64,000 bases of DNA from Cyathus striatus (GCA_025738555.1 JAOVFP010000024.1:744001-808000); one strand, 5' to 3'. Counted from the stretch's first letter, positions 10,096 through 24,300 are shown. Numbers and translations: made by a program. The notes: generated from the letters alone by a model not told the origin.

Positions 10096-12637
10096 TTATA
10101 GTTTATTTCCGTTTAAAATAGACAACAAAGCAGTGCTTGAAGCATTAGGACCTTTGGGCAATGAATCAATACCATGATTTAGCACGGGCACGGGCGTTTG
10201 AGCAAGGAAGGGGCTACGAGTTTGTTGTGGAAAATTGTATTTCGGTTGAAAGTGTGCGGGGGGTCCCATAGCATGATCCATCGTTACGTGCATCGGTACA
10301 GGGTGAGGAAGATATTGCGGAAGAGGCCGTGAATGAGGATGAGGAGCTGCGTTTGGTATCATAGGTCCAGGTACCATAATAGATGCATTATTGTAGAGCG
10401 CCGGATGTTGTTGCCTTGGTTCCAGTGGTACAGCCGAAACTACACTTTGAGGTATTGTGGCAGCGTTTGGTGGTACTCCTGTGGAATTTATCATTGCGAG
10501 GAGTTGACCTTGTGACATGCTCATGCTCCCAGGAAGGTGCACTGGAGGACGATGGAAGGCATGACTAGTCCGAGCCCTCATTTGTAGTGGTTCATGGTGC
10601 GGAGAACTAGCATAAGAGAGTAAAGCTTTACCAGCTGACGGATTAGTTGAATATAATATATTCGGGTCATTGCCATTACCCTGGCGGCTAAGGTTATACC
10701 CCAATGAATAACCAAATGAAGCATTCGACTGGAAACTGTTATCCATGCCTGGAGTGGCAGTTGCTGCGCGTGCAGCAATGACTGGAGTCATCCTGGCGGA
10801 TTCGTCCGCGACGGCCTCCAACAATGCTAATTGTTTAAGTCGTTTCGCAGAGGTGGGGATTTCAGTAGGGCGCGATAAATAAGGTGATATATCGGCAGTA
10901 GAGGACCGACGAGTGGTAGTACTTCTAGGCGAAAGCGAACTGAGTGCAGGCGATGCAAGTGCATCTTGCAAGGGACGAGGAGACAGATGGTTCCTATTAT
11001 CAACGGTTGCTCCATTAGCCAAGGTTTGCGGATGTTGAGTCAACTGAGGCTCGGACGCGTAGTTTTTCGCGGGCTGAACTTCTGTGGAGGCGACAAGAGC
11101 GGATTCATTATGGAATAGAGATGTCCTTTCAGTAAGACGGGAGGGAGTTGACGAAGACCAGTCTGACTCCTTCGCGAGAGGGATTCGATTGCTTTCCGTT
11201 ATCGGTAATGGGATGCTGTCGCTCGAAACCGACTGTCCAAGATCTACTACCGGTAAAGCAGGAACCTCTTTAGAAGCAGATAATGTGAGCGAGCTGAGAA
11301 GGCGGGCAAAGTGCGGATCTAAAGGTGCGGGTGTGGTAGAAGATACCGTCGTGCCGATATGAATCGTATTTACAACAGGTTCGGGATAATGCGGTGAAGG
11401 AGTTTGCGGTCCCGCATTGTCAGCAGAAGAGCTAGACTCTTGGGCGGCATCCTGGTCAAGACGAACATTATTTCCATTCTGCTGTTGGTAGCTCGAAATA
11501 GTATGTAGCTTCTTCGACCTTGGTTTTCGTGCTGTATTCCGAGGCTTTCGCTCATTGATAAATGCCTTCAAAGCCCTGATACAAATTAGTATTCGGAGAA
11601 GTCAACAGTCATTTGGTACACACCCTATGAAAGGCGATATCAAGTAGAATTTCCCAGGAACCTGCTTATTCTTTTTCCAAGTCGGCAGGTCTGTCAACTT
11701 AAACCATTCTATTTTCTACATCTAGGTCTTCAGCCAGACATAAAGTAAAGATAGCAAGCAGAAACATACACTGATTTCTTTACGAGTTTTCGTCTTAAAA
11801 GGAAAGTCTTCTGGAACTCCAGGAACGATAAATAATGAAACTTTTTGCTCTTTTATGGACATCTCAATGACATCTCGTGGATCTATTTTCCCTTGTAAGT
11901 TATAGCCAGTCTCCTCCAAAACCTAAAAAGCCACATTGAGTTGTTTGCTATATATATGAATTATGATTATAATCGTACCTCTCGTATGGCGCATGTCGTT
12001 TGTGGCTCGTCCTCATTAATCTTCCCTTTCGGGAAACCCCAGCCCGATGATGATTTCCATCCTTTCACAAGAACACACTGCGAAGAATGTACATATTAGA
12101 ATCGCGGTTATAAGTGAAGTGGATAATCAGAAGATACCTTATCCCAAGTATCATTCAACATAATTGCACCACACACAGGAACCCTTGTCTTGTATTGCAT
12201 GAAGGTATTAAAGGCTTGCTCGTGGTCATGGCTCCACTGATGCAGCAGCGGGCAGGCGTGAAAGAGCATTTCAGAGAATTTCTTGAGGGGTAACGAAGGT
12301 AAACTTGGATTTTCTTCACGAATGAAATCTTCGTAATACCAATGTCTATGAAGTAAGGTGAGCAGAAGGAAAATAAAAGAAATGGAGACGAGACCCACGC
12401 TTGTTCAACCTGAAAACAAATACGTTCGAGCGAAGATAACTCTTCATCCGGGAGGTTAAGGATAAAGCGACTAGCATAGATGTCAAGTTTTACAAGGAAA
12501 AGAAATAAAGAAATATACCTAGAGAGGTCATCCAAGACTTCTTCATGAGTGGCGTCTGCATAGGAAAATCTTGACCGAGAGTCTTCAGTGCTTTGTGCCG
12601 CTGTTATTTCCGGCGATGAAGACGATGAAGACGACAT
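10096..12637 (-). CDS. DCP2: mRNA-decapping enzyme subunit 2 (Nudix hydrolase)
   Basis: Catalytic subunit that removes the m7G cap in 5'-to-3' mRNA decay, working with Dcp1 and Edc3 in P-bodies. Seven exons (12637-12519, 12470-12399, 12345-12138, 12077-11979, 11922-11770, 11715-11624, 11575-10096) total 740 aa. Residues about 30-125 form the N-terminal Dcp1-binding domain (SRFILNLPDEELSSLERICF, HWYYEDFIR). The Nudix domain follows, with GWGFPKGKINEDE and REVLEETGY carrying the catalytic glutamates. Box B-type residues (KIEWFKLTDLPTWKK) lie before the tail. About 490 C-terminal residues are disordered but contain LLxxL-type short leucine motifs (FARLLSSLTL near the start, TALLSILNG at the very end), like those that bind Edc3 in other fungi. 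Confidence 0.95.
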
Positions 12638-13012
12638 GAAAATAGACGGAAAGAGAGGAAATTGTGATAAGAAATTCGATTTATAAAAAGGAGAGATGGA
12701 GGTAGCGTAAAAGAATCAGTGTTAGTTGTTGTGGTACAGAGTGAATGCTCAGTGACACTGAAAGCCGCGACCAACCCACCACATCCAGGCACGTGATAGT
12801 AAATCTAAGTATTTAGTTAATTAACTTTATTATCATTAAATTCAACAGTTTGATTGTTGGACATAAAATAATTAAAATGCGAAGTCATGTGAAATATTGG
12901 ATAAGTAATGTTTAAGTAAACCAATACTAAAACGTCTTATGTAAGGTACAAGTATATACAAATTACACTGCGCTATTATACAATCGATTGGAGCACGAAG
13001 CTTGGAAGTAAA
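12638..13012. other. AT-rich intergenic spacer
   Basis: Between the DCP2 start and the INCENP stop, both minus. The stretch 12790-12990 is markedly AT-rich and has no open frame of note. Confidence 0.6.
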
Positions 13013-16000
13013 CTACCGGAAACCCATTCTACGGGCATATTCTATTTCCTCTTCTTGCGTTAATCTATCCGAGCCTGTCCAATTAGCTGAACTTGTCCGT
13101 GCCCTGAATCGACTGGTCCTGGTTTTGAAAATTTCTTCCATTTTCAACGGTCGAACAGTACCAAAAATATCATCTGGATTAATGGTACTCTGCATCTGTA
13201 ACGCTTGCCGTAACTCAGGAGACTGCGCCCAGTCGGGAGGATCAAAAGTCTTTGGCCTGTCCTCATCGTCAGAGTCAGAGTATTCGCTGTTGATGTCGGG
13301 GAGCTCGATGCTTTCACTTGGGATGACTGGTTGGCCGGTGTGCTTTGCAGCCTGTATCTGGGCTTTGGCGCGTGCTGCCATTTGGGTTTTTAACACCTGC
13401 GAGGGTTGTGAATCATCGTCCTCTGGAACGGTAGGTTTATTTGACGTAAGTTTGACTTTGTTTTTCTGGGCTGAGGCTGGAACTATCTTGGGTAATTTAC
13501 TTGGTTCAGAGCCTTTCGAATTCGAAGTAGACGAATCAATGTGCGACGAGGAATTATACGCAGCCGATGAAGCAAGCGCAGAAGGTGGCTTTTGTGATGG
13601 TTTTGCCGTAGCAGCCTTCGTATTGGGAATCGGCGTAGGTTTCTTTAGTTCAGGTTTCTTTTCCGCTTCTATCTTACGTTTCTTGGTGGTGTCTTCGTCC
13701 TTCAAGACAGAAGTGAGTAATCATCCATAAAAGATTTCTCAATGATCAAGTTTCCTACCTTCCTCGCTATCTTTCCTTTCGGTGGGCGTTTGTCTGTGTC
13801 ATCTCTGTCGCGCTTGCGTCGCTCGCCTTCCTCTTTAAGCTTGCGTTCTTCCTCAAGGGCTCTGGTTTTCTCTTCTTCGGCCTTCCTTTGCAACGCTGCT
13901 AAACGTCTGTTCTCCATTTCTTTTAAGCGAGCAGCTTTTTTATCCGCTTCTTCTTGTTGCTGTGAGGGAGCACATTAGTTACAAGCATATTGAAGTATTT
14001 TTTGAAAAAATAGTACCTTCTTCGCAGCGACGGCGGCCATTTGAAGCACTTTCTTAACTTCAGGTTTGCCTTTCTTACTTGTACCCAATGCACTACTGAG
14101 AAGTTTCGTTGCTTGACTAAAGAAGCCACCTTGAGATTGCGATGATGCCGATGATGCTGTCGACATAACGCTGGCACTTCTTGTCGTGTGTGTCTGAAAT
14201 GATATTAGCAAGCATCCCGCATAATAAGGTATAAACTTACCTCCACGAATTTAACTGTAGACATATCAGCACCCAATATGGCTTCTTCTAATTCGGCTTC
14301 TTCTAATTCTTTGTCGTAATCACTGCCATTGTTTTCCAGATGAGTTGCGCCTGGTCCCCGGGAATTCGCTCCTTGGAAATGAGACGATGAACGCTCGTAT
14401 TCCTTGGTCAGAGTTCCCGTGTCACCAGGTTGACCTTGAGAAGGAAGCGTACTCCAAGTGAGACTGTCATCTCTATTCATTGGCACACCGAATGCCCAAT
14501 GAGTTCCAGCCGCTACTTTGTCATCCATCGGCCAACTATCGTCATCGTCGACCTCGTTCGCGAGCACATTATGAGATGTTTGCGCTTGGTTATCGTAAGC
14601 GGTAGAATATTCTGTGTCTTGTGTGCTAGGCATCCATGCAGAACTGTCGTTGTCATCATCGAAAACTTTATCCGATTTCATACTTTCAAGAGTGGAGTGT
14701 GCAGTTAATGGAGCAGGTATGGAGGCATTAGTATTCTTTGGCGAGGGTAAACGAGGTGTGATGCCCATAGTCATAGGCACTGGTTTCGAGAAGGGACCAG
14801 ATGTATTAAAACGAGAATGTGTATCTTTGTTACTTCTTAATGTTTTACCTTGTTGTGAAATTACAGGAGCCACAAAGACGGGAGGAGGTTTGTTAAATAT
14901 GGGGCCGGAGGGCAAAACAAAGCTTGAAGATTGCATCCGAGGTGGAGAATTTGGAGGTGTGGTTGATGTGCTTTCACGCCTTTCAGACATATGCTCGTTA
15001 TATGTAAGAGATTGATTTTTCCTTTTCCAGGTATTTTGTGCTTTTCCTTCATTTTGCTGTCTGTCGGGAACAAATCCGAAATACTGAGTCGTTCATGTAT
15101 ACCCGAGGAACCAGAAAGAGCGGGTTTCACGCCTTCTGCTTCCGCGTTACGGGCACTGTCACCTTGCTGGACTGCGGGTACTCCAAGACCCAATGTCATT
15201 TCGTCTTCCTTTTGATTTCTCTCTGCAATGCGTGCTTCAGCAGCTGCTCTGGCTTCAGCAAGTGCATTAACCGCATTGCTATCGAAACTCTTCCCGATGG
15301 GTTTTCCATGTCGTGTAAGATCTTCAACTGTTCTCTTTAACCGATCTAAAACACTATCCTTCTCTATGTCTGAAGCAGAGTGTATTGGTGCAGATGATTC
15401 TCCTGAAACGCCCGTGCTTTCCCCATTCTTAATTTGTTCTGGGTTGGAAATTTGCGCCTTAAATGGAACCATATTAGCGTCTGCGGTCTTCAGAGCCTTG
15501 GGTTTTCTCTCGCCGTCTTCCAGACCAGCTCCAGGGACGTTTGACATATCTCCACTTTTCCTTTTCAAAGATCCTTTCGAACTCATTCCAGGAGTCTGAG
15601 AGACTGTAGTGGTGAAATGTCCGGAGCTACTGGCCTTTTTGCTGGTTCCTTCAGAAGCCTTCGCTTCCCTGGCTTTCATTAACCATGAAGTACGCTTTCC
15701 TGTTAGAGTAGCCCCTGGAGTCGTGGTACCATACAATGTCGGGGCACCCATCGAATGATCTCGCAGGGATTTTATCGACTTACGTAGAGGCATGGGTTCG
15801 GGAAGGCTTGGGAATACTGGAACCACAGCCCTATGGATTAGTTCAGAATCTGCGTCAGGATCTCGTATTGGAACATCAATGTCCCCAACAATATCTGATG
15901 AAGCCGATCCTATATTTGTGCGGAAATTGGTGATAATAGGACTTTCGAGGACCATATGGTCAGAAGCAACCTGTACTTCTACTAGAGAAGACCGACGACG

Positions 16001-16865
16001 TGGCAGTGATAGCTCAGATTCATCCAAGCAATCACCTTTCTCCACTGCAACTGCGTCACATAGTTGGATTGAATCAGAAGTGCTGGTTGAAGTTGTCATT
16101 GCGTCCGCTGGCGCGTCATCATCTGTGGTTGGATGAGGAGCGTATCCACCGATCACAGAGACTTGGGGAGGTGAAGTATGAGATATCTGGATAGACATGC
16201 GTGTGCGCTCTACAGTCTCGTCATCTTCGGCAATGATGGATAACTCGTTTTGTTCCAAATGGCTTGTTGATGCTAATTCCCCACTATGTGTTGAATATGT
16301 ATTTGCGACAGCTTTGTCGTCTCCGTGAGGTGAAATGAACGTGTCCGGTACTAGTCTTGGGTCCGAAACATCATCTATTTGTGTATCATGCGGAGACTTC
16401 ATGTCATTCAAGGTATGATAATCGGATCCATGGGAAGGCAAATGAGCATCCAAAAGTGTCTTATGGAAAGTGTCCACAGGTGCAGAGCTCTCTTTGACAT
16501 CGTCATCCTACGTGCGAGTTCAGCAAGTCATAATTTAACCGTTTTCCGGCACTTTACCTCTAGTGACAGTGTTACAACGGAAGTCAGCTTTGATGTAAGT
16601 TTAGGCTTTATTGCAATCGCCTTCTTACGACTGGGGGTCTTCACCAATTCAATCAAGGGACTGGGGGGACTTTAGCATAGACCACACAGCACTGGGTATA
16701 GCATACTCACTCCTGCTTCGCTCCAGATATGATATTGCCCAGATAGTCATCCAAAAAGAGAAACCCATGGGTATGAACTTGTTCTTGAAACAGCTGCCTC
16801 CCAGGGTCCGTAGCCATCGTAAGGCGGACGGAGTTGGCCCATTGCAGAAGGCCAGTTTGAGTCAT
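13013..16865 (-). CDS. INCENP-family chromosomal passenger protein (Sli15/Pic1)
   Basis: Scaffold of the chromosomal passenger complex, which places and activates Aurora kinase at centromeres and the spindle midzone. The N-terminus (TGLLQWANSVRLTMATDP, FLFLDDYLGNI) resembles the survivin/borealin-binding segment. The C-terminal IN-box is clear: IELPDINSEYSDSDDED, then DPPDWAQSPELRQALQ, ending FGTVRPLKMEEIF and FRARTSSANW. Between them lie about 900 disordered residues and a charged single-helix region (13702-13959). Exons: 16865-16711, 16669-16558, 16507 to about 15010, to 14241, 14193-14017, 13959-13759, 13699-13013. The join near 15010-15130 is uncertain. The two long frames overlap with no good donor, and either a 47-nt intron with donor GTGAAA or a missing base in the T5 run at 15016-15020 would connect them. 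Confidence 0.88.
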
Positions 16866-17307
16866 GATATCAGTGTTTTGAATTAGACGACAATTTTTTA
16901 GATGAAATAAGTTGGACGAAGTATGCACAGTGCACAGTGTACACCGTATAACCTTAGGCCTTAAGCTTAAGTGCTGCCACTGAGCGAAACAAACGAACAG
17001 TTGAGTCTAAGTGAACTTACTGTACTCGCGCACATCACGTGGACGCGAAATTCCAAGTTTGAGAATTACATAAGTAATTAATATTTAATATCTATGTAAA
17101 TTATAAATAAGTGCTCCTACAGCCCCCCACCGCACTACACATATGTCACAGCATCACTAGTCTACATGACGGCGTGAACTTGCGAGTTGTAATTGTAATG
17201 CTTACAACTTCAAGGACATATGGAATTCACAACCCGCTTTGGACACTTACCTTACTTTACCGTGTTCTCACTATTTAAAGTACTAAGTCTTTCGTACGCA
17301 AGTTGTA
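16866..17307. promoter_or_regulatory. Divergent promoter region
   Basis: About 440 bases between the INCENP start (minus) and the GRAM-type membrane gene (plus), so both promoters must lie here. AT-rich at 17060-17110. A TATTTAAAG-like box at 17272-17280 sits about 30 bases before ATG 17308. I could not identify defined regulatory sites. Confidence 0.5.
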
Positions 17308-19500
17308 ATGACTTCCTCCACTCCTCCTCCTCTTCCTCCAAGACATAGGTCTACTTCTAAAATAGAAGTGCCAAGTTCAAGCGATGACAAACCTTTCTCT
17401 GAACCCGCGCAAGCCATTGAATACATCCCGACCGAACAACAGTTACGAGAGCAGTATGAAGCAGAAGAAATCCAACATTTCTTGCATTTATTCAGCAATG
17501 TAAGTTGTCAATTTATCCAACGACAAGAATTTTAAAGAATTACGTTCAGTATGTTACCGAAGTGCGCGCCACAGACATACCAATTATACGTCAATCGAAG
17601 TCAGACACAAACAGTACAGATAGACACGTTGAGAACGACCAATCGAGGACAAACGAGGTTTTACCTGTTCGTGAACTGGAGGCCGCGAAGTCTGTTGGCT
17701 TCGCAGAAATGATAGCATTGGTGTGTATATCTGTGGCTTGCGCTTATATTCTGCTGATTTGTGCAATACCAGCGATTTATACTTCCAAATCTCCCTCCTC
17801 TCCAACGGAGTGTACCACCGTTTACACTTGGTCGACTGCGGCAAACCAGCGAAAGAATGTATCTCATTGTTCAGTCTATATATCTCCCTTTTGCTACCAA
17901 CCTTTTTAAATTATCTACTTGGGATGATAGAAACAGAAGTTTATTATATTGCATGGTGCGTTTCACAGCTCTTAGTTTAGTTTTAAAATTGAATCCTACA
18001 TTCAGTTATTCTGGACATTGTGGTGGAATGACCTGATATTGCCGGCGATGGTATTACGTACTGTATATGCAATTTGCCGTCGAAAGGTATTCCCGTATCC
18101 TAGCGTATCGGAGTTGCGCAAACGCCAGGAAGAGATATCACAAGCAGGAAAATTTGGAGATCAAGTTACAGCTAGACTGTCCTCTTCCTCTGGCACGTTT
18201 GGAGCGAAAGAAATGTGGCGGCTTTTTCGTCTAGTTACTCACAGAAAAACAGACAAGCTGCAACAATCGCAAAAAGATAAACGCAAAGAAATCAATGAAG
18301 ACACAGAGGTGATGGAAGATGTTACGGATGATATCACCATTATAGAAGACCCTGCCGATGAAGCCGGCGACTTCAAACGGTTCGGATTGCAGTGCTTGAC
18401 AGACCTTGCTGATTTCCATGAGCGAGTTCGGAAGTAAGTCTTTCCTTATCGAATGGTTATACCTAACTCTATTTTAGCTTGTTCATTTGGCGACGACCTG
18501 TATCATCGCGTACTTACTGCATGGTTTGTCTTTATCCAGTTTTAAAATTACCGAATTTAGGTTCATATTTCCCCTTTTCAGCTATTTATACTGGTGTTTA
18601 TAAGTACCCTTCTAACGCCAACAAAGTACCTAGTGAAAACTGGGTGTTTCATTTTGGGATTCCTATTTTGGCATGTAGTGCCTGTCCTCGCTGCTCTTCC
18701 ACCTACTGACCGCAACCGGTATGTCGATTTGGTGCCGGTTTCGCTTTCATTGCCTCACGATCTAATATGGCTATCGTAGGCTACCACCTATGTTAGCTGA
18801 TATCCCAACGGATGCAGAATATGCCATGGAAATGATATCACGTCGCGTCGCAGAAGGTCTTCCTGTTTCCCCAGAAAACGTCAGGAAAAGGCACAATAAA
18901 CAGTCTTCGATAACCACTGAAATTGAGGTCGGTGCCCGTACTCTACACCAACAGTCAGATATAGGGGAAGGCAACACTATAGATCCTGCCGAGTGGAAGA
19001 AATGGAGCGATCGCCTTAACACAGGAAGATCATTGGCAGCTCAGGGAAAACGGCTATTTACAGGAAGAACGGTGAGTAATTTTGTACTAAATATGATTTC
19101 AACATCTTTGATAAACGAATATAGGATTCTGTGGTTGATTCAGACGTGCAGACGTTTAGTGAGTTAACTCCTATCTTCGTGCGATCACTATACCTATTGG
19201 GTTATGTAAATAGCCTTTCCAGCTCAACATAATACTACGCCGGGACTGATTGATCTCACGTCAACGACTCTCAATTTCACGCCATTGCTGAGCCAGACAG
19301 CTAAATTGGTCATCCCGCTTGCATCGATGAAGGGAGTCAAAAAGACCACCATGTTGAAAGGCCTTGATATCATTTGGAATGAATCGAACGAGACAGGCGG
19401 CGAAGATCAAAGAAACGAAAAATTCATGTGGATAGGTGGTAGGGATGAGCTATTTGCGAGACTTATCAGTGTCAGTGGCAGAAACTGGATGAGAGTGTGA
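17308..19500 (+). CDS. Integral membrane protein with C-terminal GRAM-like domain
   Basis: Nine exons (17308-17499, 17550-17819, 17875-17955, 18006-18433, 18478-18523, 18582-18718, 18780-19071, 19125-19158, 19214-19500) join in frame to 588 codons. The N-terminus is short and Pro-rich. Hydrophobic segments lie near IALVCISVACAYILLICAIP, YCMLFWTLWWNDLILPAMVL, LFILVFIST and FILGFLFWHVVPVLAALP. The C-terminal 120 residues look like a GRAM/PH-type lipid-binding fold: QHNTTPGLIDLTSTTLNFTP, then VIPLASMKGVKKT, ending ELFARLISVSGRNWMRV. This resembles the fungal DUF3292 family of unknown function. A membrane-contact or lipid-related role is only an inference from GRAM folds. The exon 2 end (donor GTTTAC) is the least certain junction. 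Confidence 0.7.
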
Positions 19501-19776
19501 TACGACATGGGCTTTATCCGATGTGATATGATCTTATTTATTCTATCTTAGCGTCGTACTTGACTCGGAATTGCCTTTTATACTGCCAGTGGTCTGTCAC
19601 ATGTTAATGTTTACAACTCAGCAGTACCCAGCTGAGGCTTTGCAAACGGTCATAAAATAACTCTCATTTCTCAAGTCCTGCTCTTTGAAGTGCTGATTGC
19701 TTATATACCACTCACCCTTCCTGCACCGGAGTGTGGTTGCGTGTCAAGCCCCTTTAGCCTTAAGGTCCAACTAGCG

Positions 19777-22700
19777 ATGTTTTTCTCGCCTGAATTGTTG
19801 ACTAAACGCGACAGTGGATTTGGTCTTCTATGGTAAAGTGTTCTTGAAACCACAGTTTGTGCCGACGTCTTGATTGTTTTTAAGGCTTGCTGCTACGTTA
19901 GGCTCAAGATCTACAGTGCGCAGGCTACCCAAACGCTCTGTGCTCACGGCTAACATTACTCAACTTTGCGATCTTGTTGCCCAACCTGCGGAGCCGTTAG
20001 CCTTGAGATTGTCGAGTAACCTAATGGTCGGCGTTGTGCGGTAAATACCATTCATTATATATCATTGCCATTGATGTGTATTCATCAAGATTGCGCGCTT
20101 TCTGCCAGAGTATATAAAGGTTCGTGATGTCGATCAAGCTATATGTTATTGGACGTTGATTGTCTTCGAACAGTGAAACAGGAAATTCTCATGTCCGATG
20201 TAAATAACTGTGTTACATCTCTTAAGAAAATGATGCAAGAATGTAAGGCTTTTACTACTATTGACACAGAACAGCAGATGTCGCATGCTACTGTCAAGTA
20301 GGTTATTTATTTTAATTTTCATTGCTGCTTATCGGAGTGATTTCAGGCCATGTACGCTTACGGTGGTCCCTGATCCCCGAACCTCATATTCATTGGACTT
20401 CGACGCCTTCGTCATCGTATGTACATATGCAACCTACATTATATATTTTAACGATTGCAGTAGGATTGGGAACAATTTTTAGATATCAGAGGTATTTATG
20501 CTAGATGGAAAGGTCATGCCCCGTGTTAAAACAAAACAAAACAAAAACAGGAAGAACTACCCTATATTCTGCAATACTCGATAATGGGGATTTTAGTATC
20601 CCACAAAGTGGGAAGGTGGCTAGAAAGACCAAGGCTGCCCTGCCCCCTTCGCAGATCGAGTCAGGCAGGCAGGAAACACACACTCTCACGGAACATCATG
20701 ATCACTTGCTCTCGGCATCCTTCGATTTATCATTTTCTGCATCCAACAGAGTTCAAGGATTTGAGCAGTCGTCTTCTGGGCCCGACATGGATCTTGAACT
20801 CAACGATATTTTTTTCTCATTTCCAGATGAGCTTGGTATACAAGGAGAGTTGGACGAAGATTTTGCAAAAGAACTGGGCTGGATTTCTTCTCCAGTCAAG
20901 CCGGGTGCGATTCCTAGGTAAATCAAAATCATATACTGAATTGCACTTTGGCGCTCAAGACGCTTACCAGAAACCCTGTTGACAATGGCATAGAAGATCA
21001 GGCGTTGGAGGCGGTGAACAACGAAGACTTCCGCGTGGACTTAGATAATACTGAGCTCGCCGCGGGGAATGGAAATGGAAGTATTAGTAGACGAAAGAGA
21101 AAGGTATAGCTAAGTGCTTTACCCTCGATTTCGGTCTAACGCCAACATCTTCAAGAGGGATTATGCTCCACAGGAAAATGGCAGGTGCTGTCAGTTTAGT
21201 CGGAAACTACCTCATAATCTGTTCATAGATTTGCCAAAAACCCCAGTTAGAAGCTCACCTAGTTCGATTTCACGCAAGACAATATCAGTAGATAAGAGAC
21301 CAAAAGTTTTCATGCCGCTCAATGATATTACAGATCAAGTTAATAATGCTGCTATCCCAAGAAAAGTCAGGCGAATGAGGTTGCTGTTAGATGGTCGGAC
21401 CGAGCTGACCGACGACGAACTCAAGGTGAGCAACACTTCATTTTAGTCATTTGTGTTTCTCAATGGTAAATGGTTAAGATTGCACGGGCGCGTTACCTCG
21501 AAGCACAAACTGCATTAAAGAAAGAAATATGGTCAAAGAGATCAGAAAAGCACAAGGAGAAATTAATTGACGAAATGGTCTGGGGTGTGCCAGATGGCAG
21601 TAAGTTCAATGAATGGGTTCTTGAAGCGGTGTCGCTTATAGATTATAGTCGAAGCACAAGCACTTGCAGATTTTTGGCAAGAAAATTTTAAAGTTCATGT
21701 AGAATCACGATCTAGTACGTGTTGCACGCCAATAATTATAAGTTGCCCTAGTGCTATATTTTATGTTAATTCTCTGACTGACATTCCAGCTCGAAAAAAA
21801 CGCCGTGTCCTGCCGCCTACAAATGATGACGATAAAAATCCTGTGGACGAAGGCATCCCTCCTCATGATCAGCAACCAGGGTTGGCCACCACTGCCGCTT
21901 TTGGTAAGATTTTTATTTTATACATGTAAAAAACCAAGATTTATTTAGAGTTTAAGACAACTTCCTTCTTGATGAAAATATGGGAACTATTAATGACCGC
22001 GGTTCATCTGAGGTATCCAACAATCACTGAACATCTGAATTTTCCTGATAAATTTGTCTCAGCAACCTGAACAAGCTCGTCGAGTCTCTCGCAGTGAATC
22101 TATGATTAGAGAAAGCGCTTTCGGTCTTGACGTCTCCGGTGAAACAGCATCAACGCCTAATGATTCACAGAAAAGCTCTTTATTCCCGTGGGATAATGCA
22201 GTTCCAAGTTCTTCAGAATACTTTGACCCGCCGCAGAACCTGGCAAGCGCAGACATGGATATTGATGGGGCATACACTAGGTTACGAAGCAGTTCAAATA
22301 GCAGACGGAATAGTTCCTTGCTCCCAAGTCAGAACGGAAGCGGTTTTGGAGGTATGGGGCTATCTCCTGGAGTAGCAGAAGCGCTGGTTTCTGCCGAAGA
22401 CTACGTTTTCGAAGGTACGACAGAGTGAAATGGGTTCATTGGCGAGATTGATGTGATTGTCCGTTTCGTCAGTTGACAGGAGCACTCCTATGGAAGATAC
22501 ACACACTAAGCAAAGATTCAATTTGAACATGGCAGCACTGGAGAAAAATTCGTCCAATTTCCTAGAGTAACGTGTAAGAAGGTCGCAGAGGGAAATCCGC
22601 TGATAATATCTCGCAATATAGATACACGAAGATGCAGCGTCAAACTCTTCCAGCATTAACACCACTAACTTTCGACGTCGTAGTTCCCAAAGCAACCAGC

Positions 22701-22895
22701 ACCCGGCATGTGGCCGCAGTGGCATTTTATCATTGCCTAGGTATGTCTGGCAGTGGTATTGACACAACGATGGCGTGGATCTCACGGCAATGTGATGTTA
22801 TTTGTGAACTTCCTGAAGTTCTTGCAACCAAAAATTTGGTCCGTTTAAACCAACCAGAGGCTTATGGCAGCGTATCGATTATCATAATTCAATGA
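19777..22895 (+). CDS. REC8: Meiotic cohesin kleisin subunit Rec8
   Basis: Rec8 closes the cohesin ring in meiosis, holds sister chromatids and is cut by separase at anaphase. Seventeen exons sum exactly to 2214 nt (737 aa), every phase consistent. The N-terminal kleisin domain is highly conserved: MFFSPELLTKRDSGFGLLWL, LPKRSVLTANITQLCDL, EPLALRLSSNLMVGVVRVYK. Mid-protein carries SYSLDFDAFVIDWEQFLDIR, then RRMRLLLDGRTELTDDELK and ALADFWQENFKVHVESR. The C-terminal winged helix that binds the SMC head is KMQRQTLPALTPLTFDVVV to a final NLVRLNQPEAYGSVSIIIIQ. Exon 3 is only 11 nt (20109-20119) and exon 6 is 28 nt (20464-20491). The early helix and DFDAFV signature favour Rec8 over mitotic Rad21. 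Expression is expected in basidia, not shown here. Confidence 0.92.
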
Positions 22896-23388
22896 TGGAC
22901 TTCATGGCGAAAGAACGATGCCGTACTAGTGATCAGCAGCTAACTTAGTTAACGTACATAATGAAAACAAGTCTTGTGTCAGGTCACCGTCAAAGGAGTA
23001 AGTATTACAATATTGGCTGAATTAGGAGGTCCAGGTAAGAGTTGGGTAACAAAGATGATGGATTTGTAGGTGGTTGTTTTGCTGGAAAGCGATCAGATCG
23101 AGTGTGGGCGATCTGCGATGTATTTCTGGGCAGATTTAGATTGTTAGACTGCTTGAAAGTTATGCCAAGTTACGGCCTTTGCCAACGTATCTCCAAACTT
23201 GCACGATTGTAAGGAAATACTATGTATTATTTATCAGAAATAATCATTAATCATGCTGTAGCCCCCTTTACTTAGGCCCGCCACACCCATCTCCTCCCTT
23301 CTCTCATTTCAACCTTCAGTCGCTCACTCAACCGTCACGTTCCCCCGCCTTCCACTTTCCCACTGCCGCATTCTCATTTCGTCGCCCC
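22896..23388. promoter_or_regulatory. Spacer with CT-rich leader of the IDI gene
   Basis: Between REC8 and IDI, both plus strand. The last 110 bases (about 23275-23388) are strongly C/T-rich, typical of a fungal 5' UTR or core promoter for a highly expressed gene. No coding frame is supported. Confidence 0.5.
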
Positions 23389-24300
<912 letters not shown>

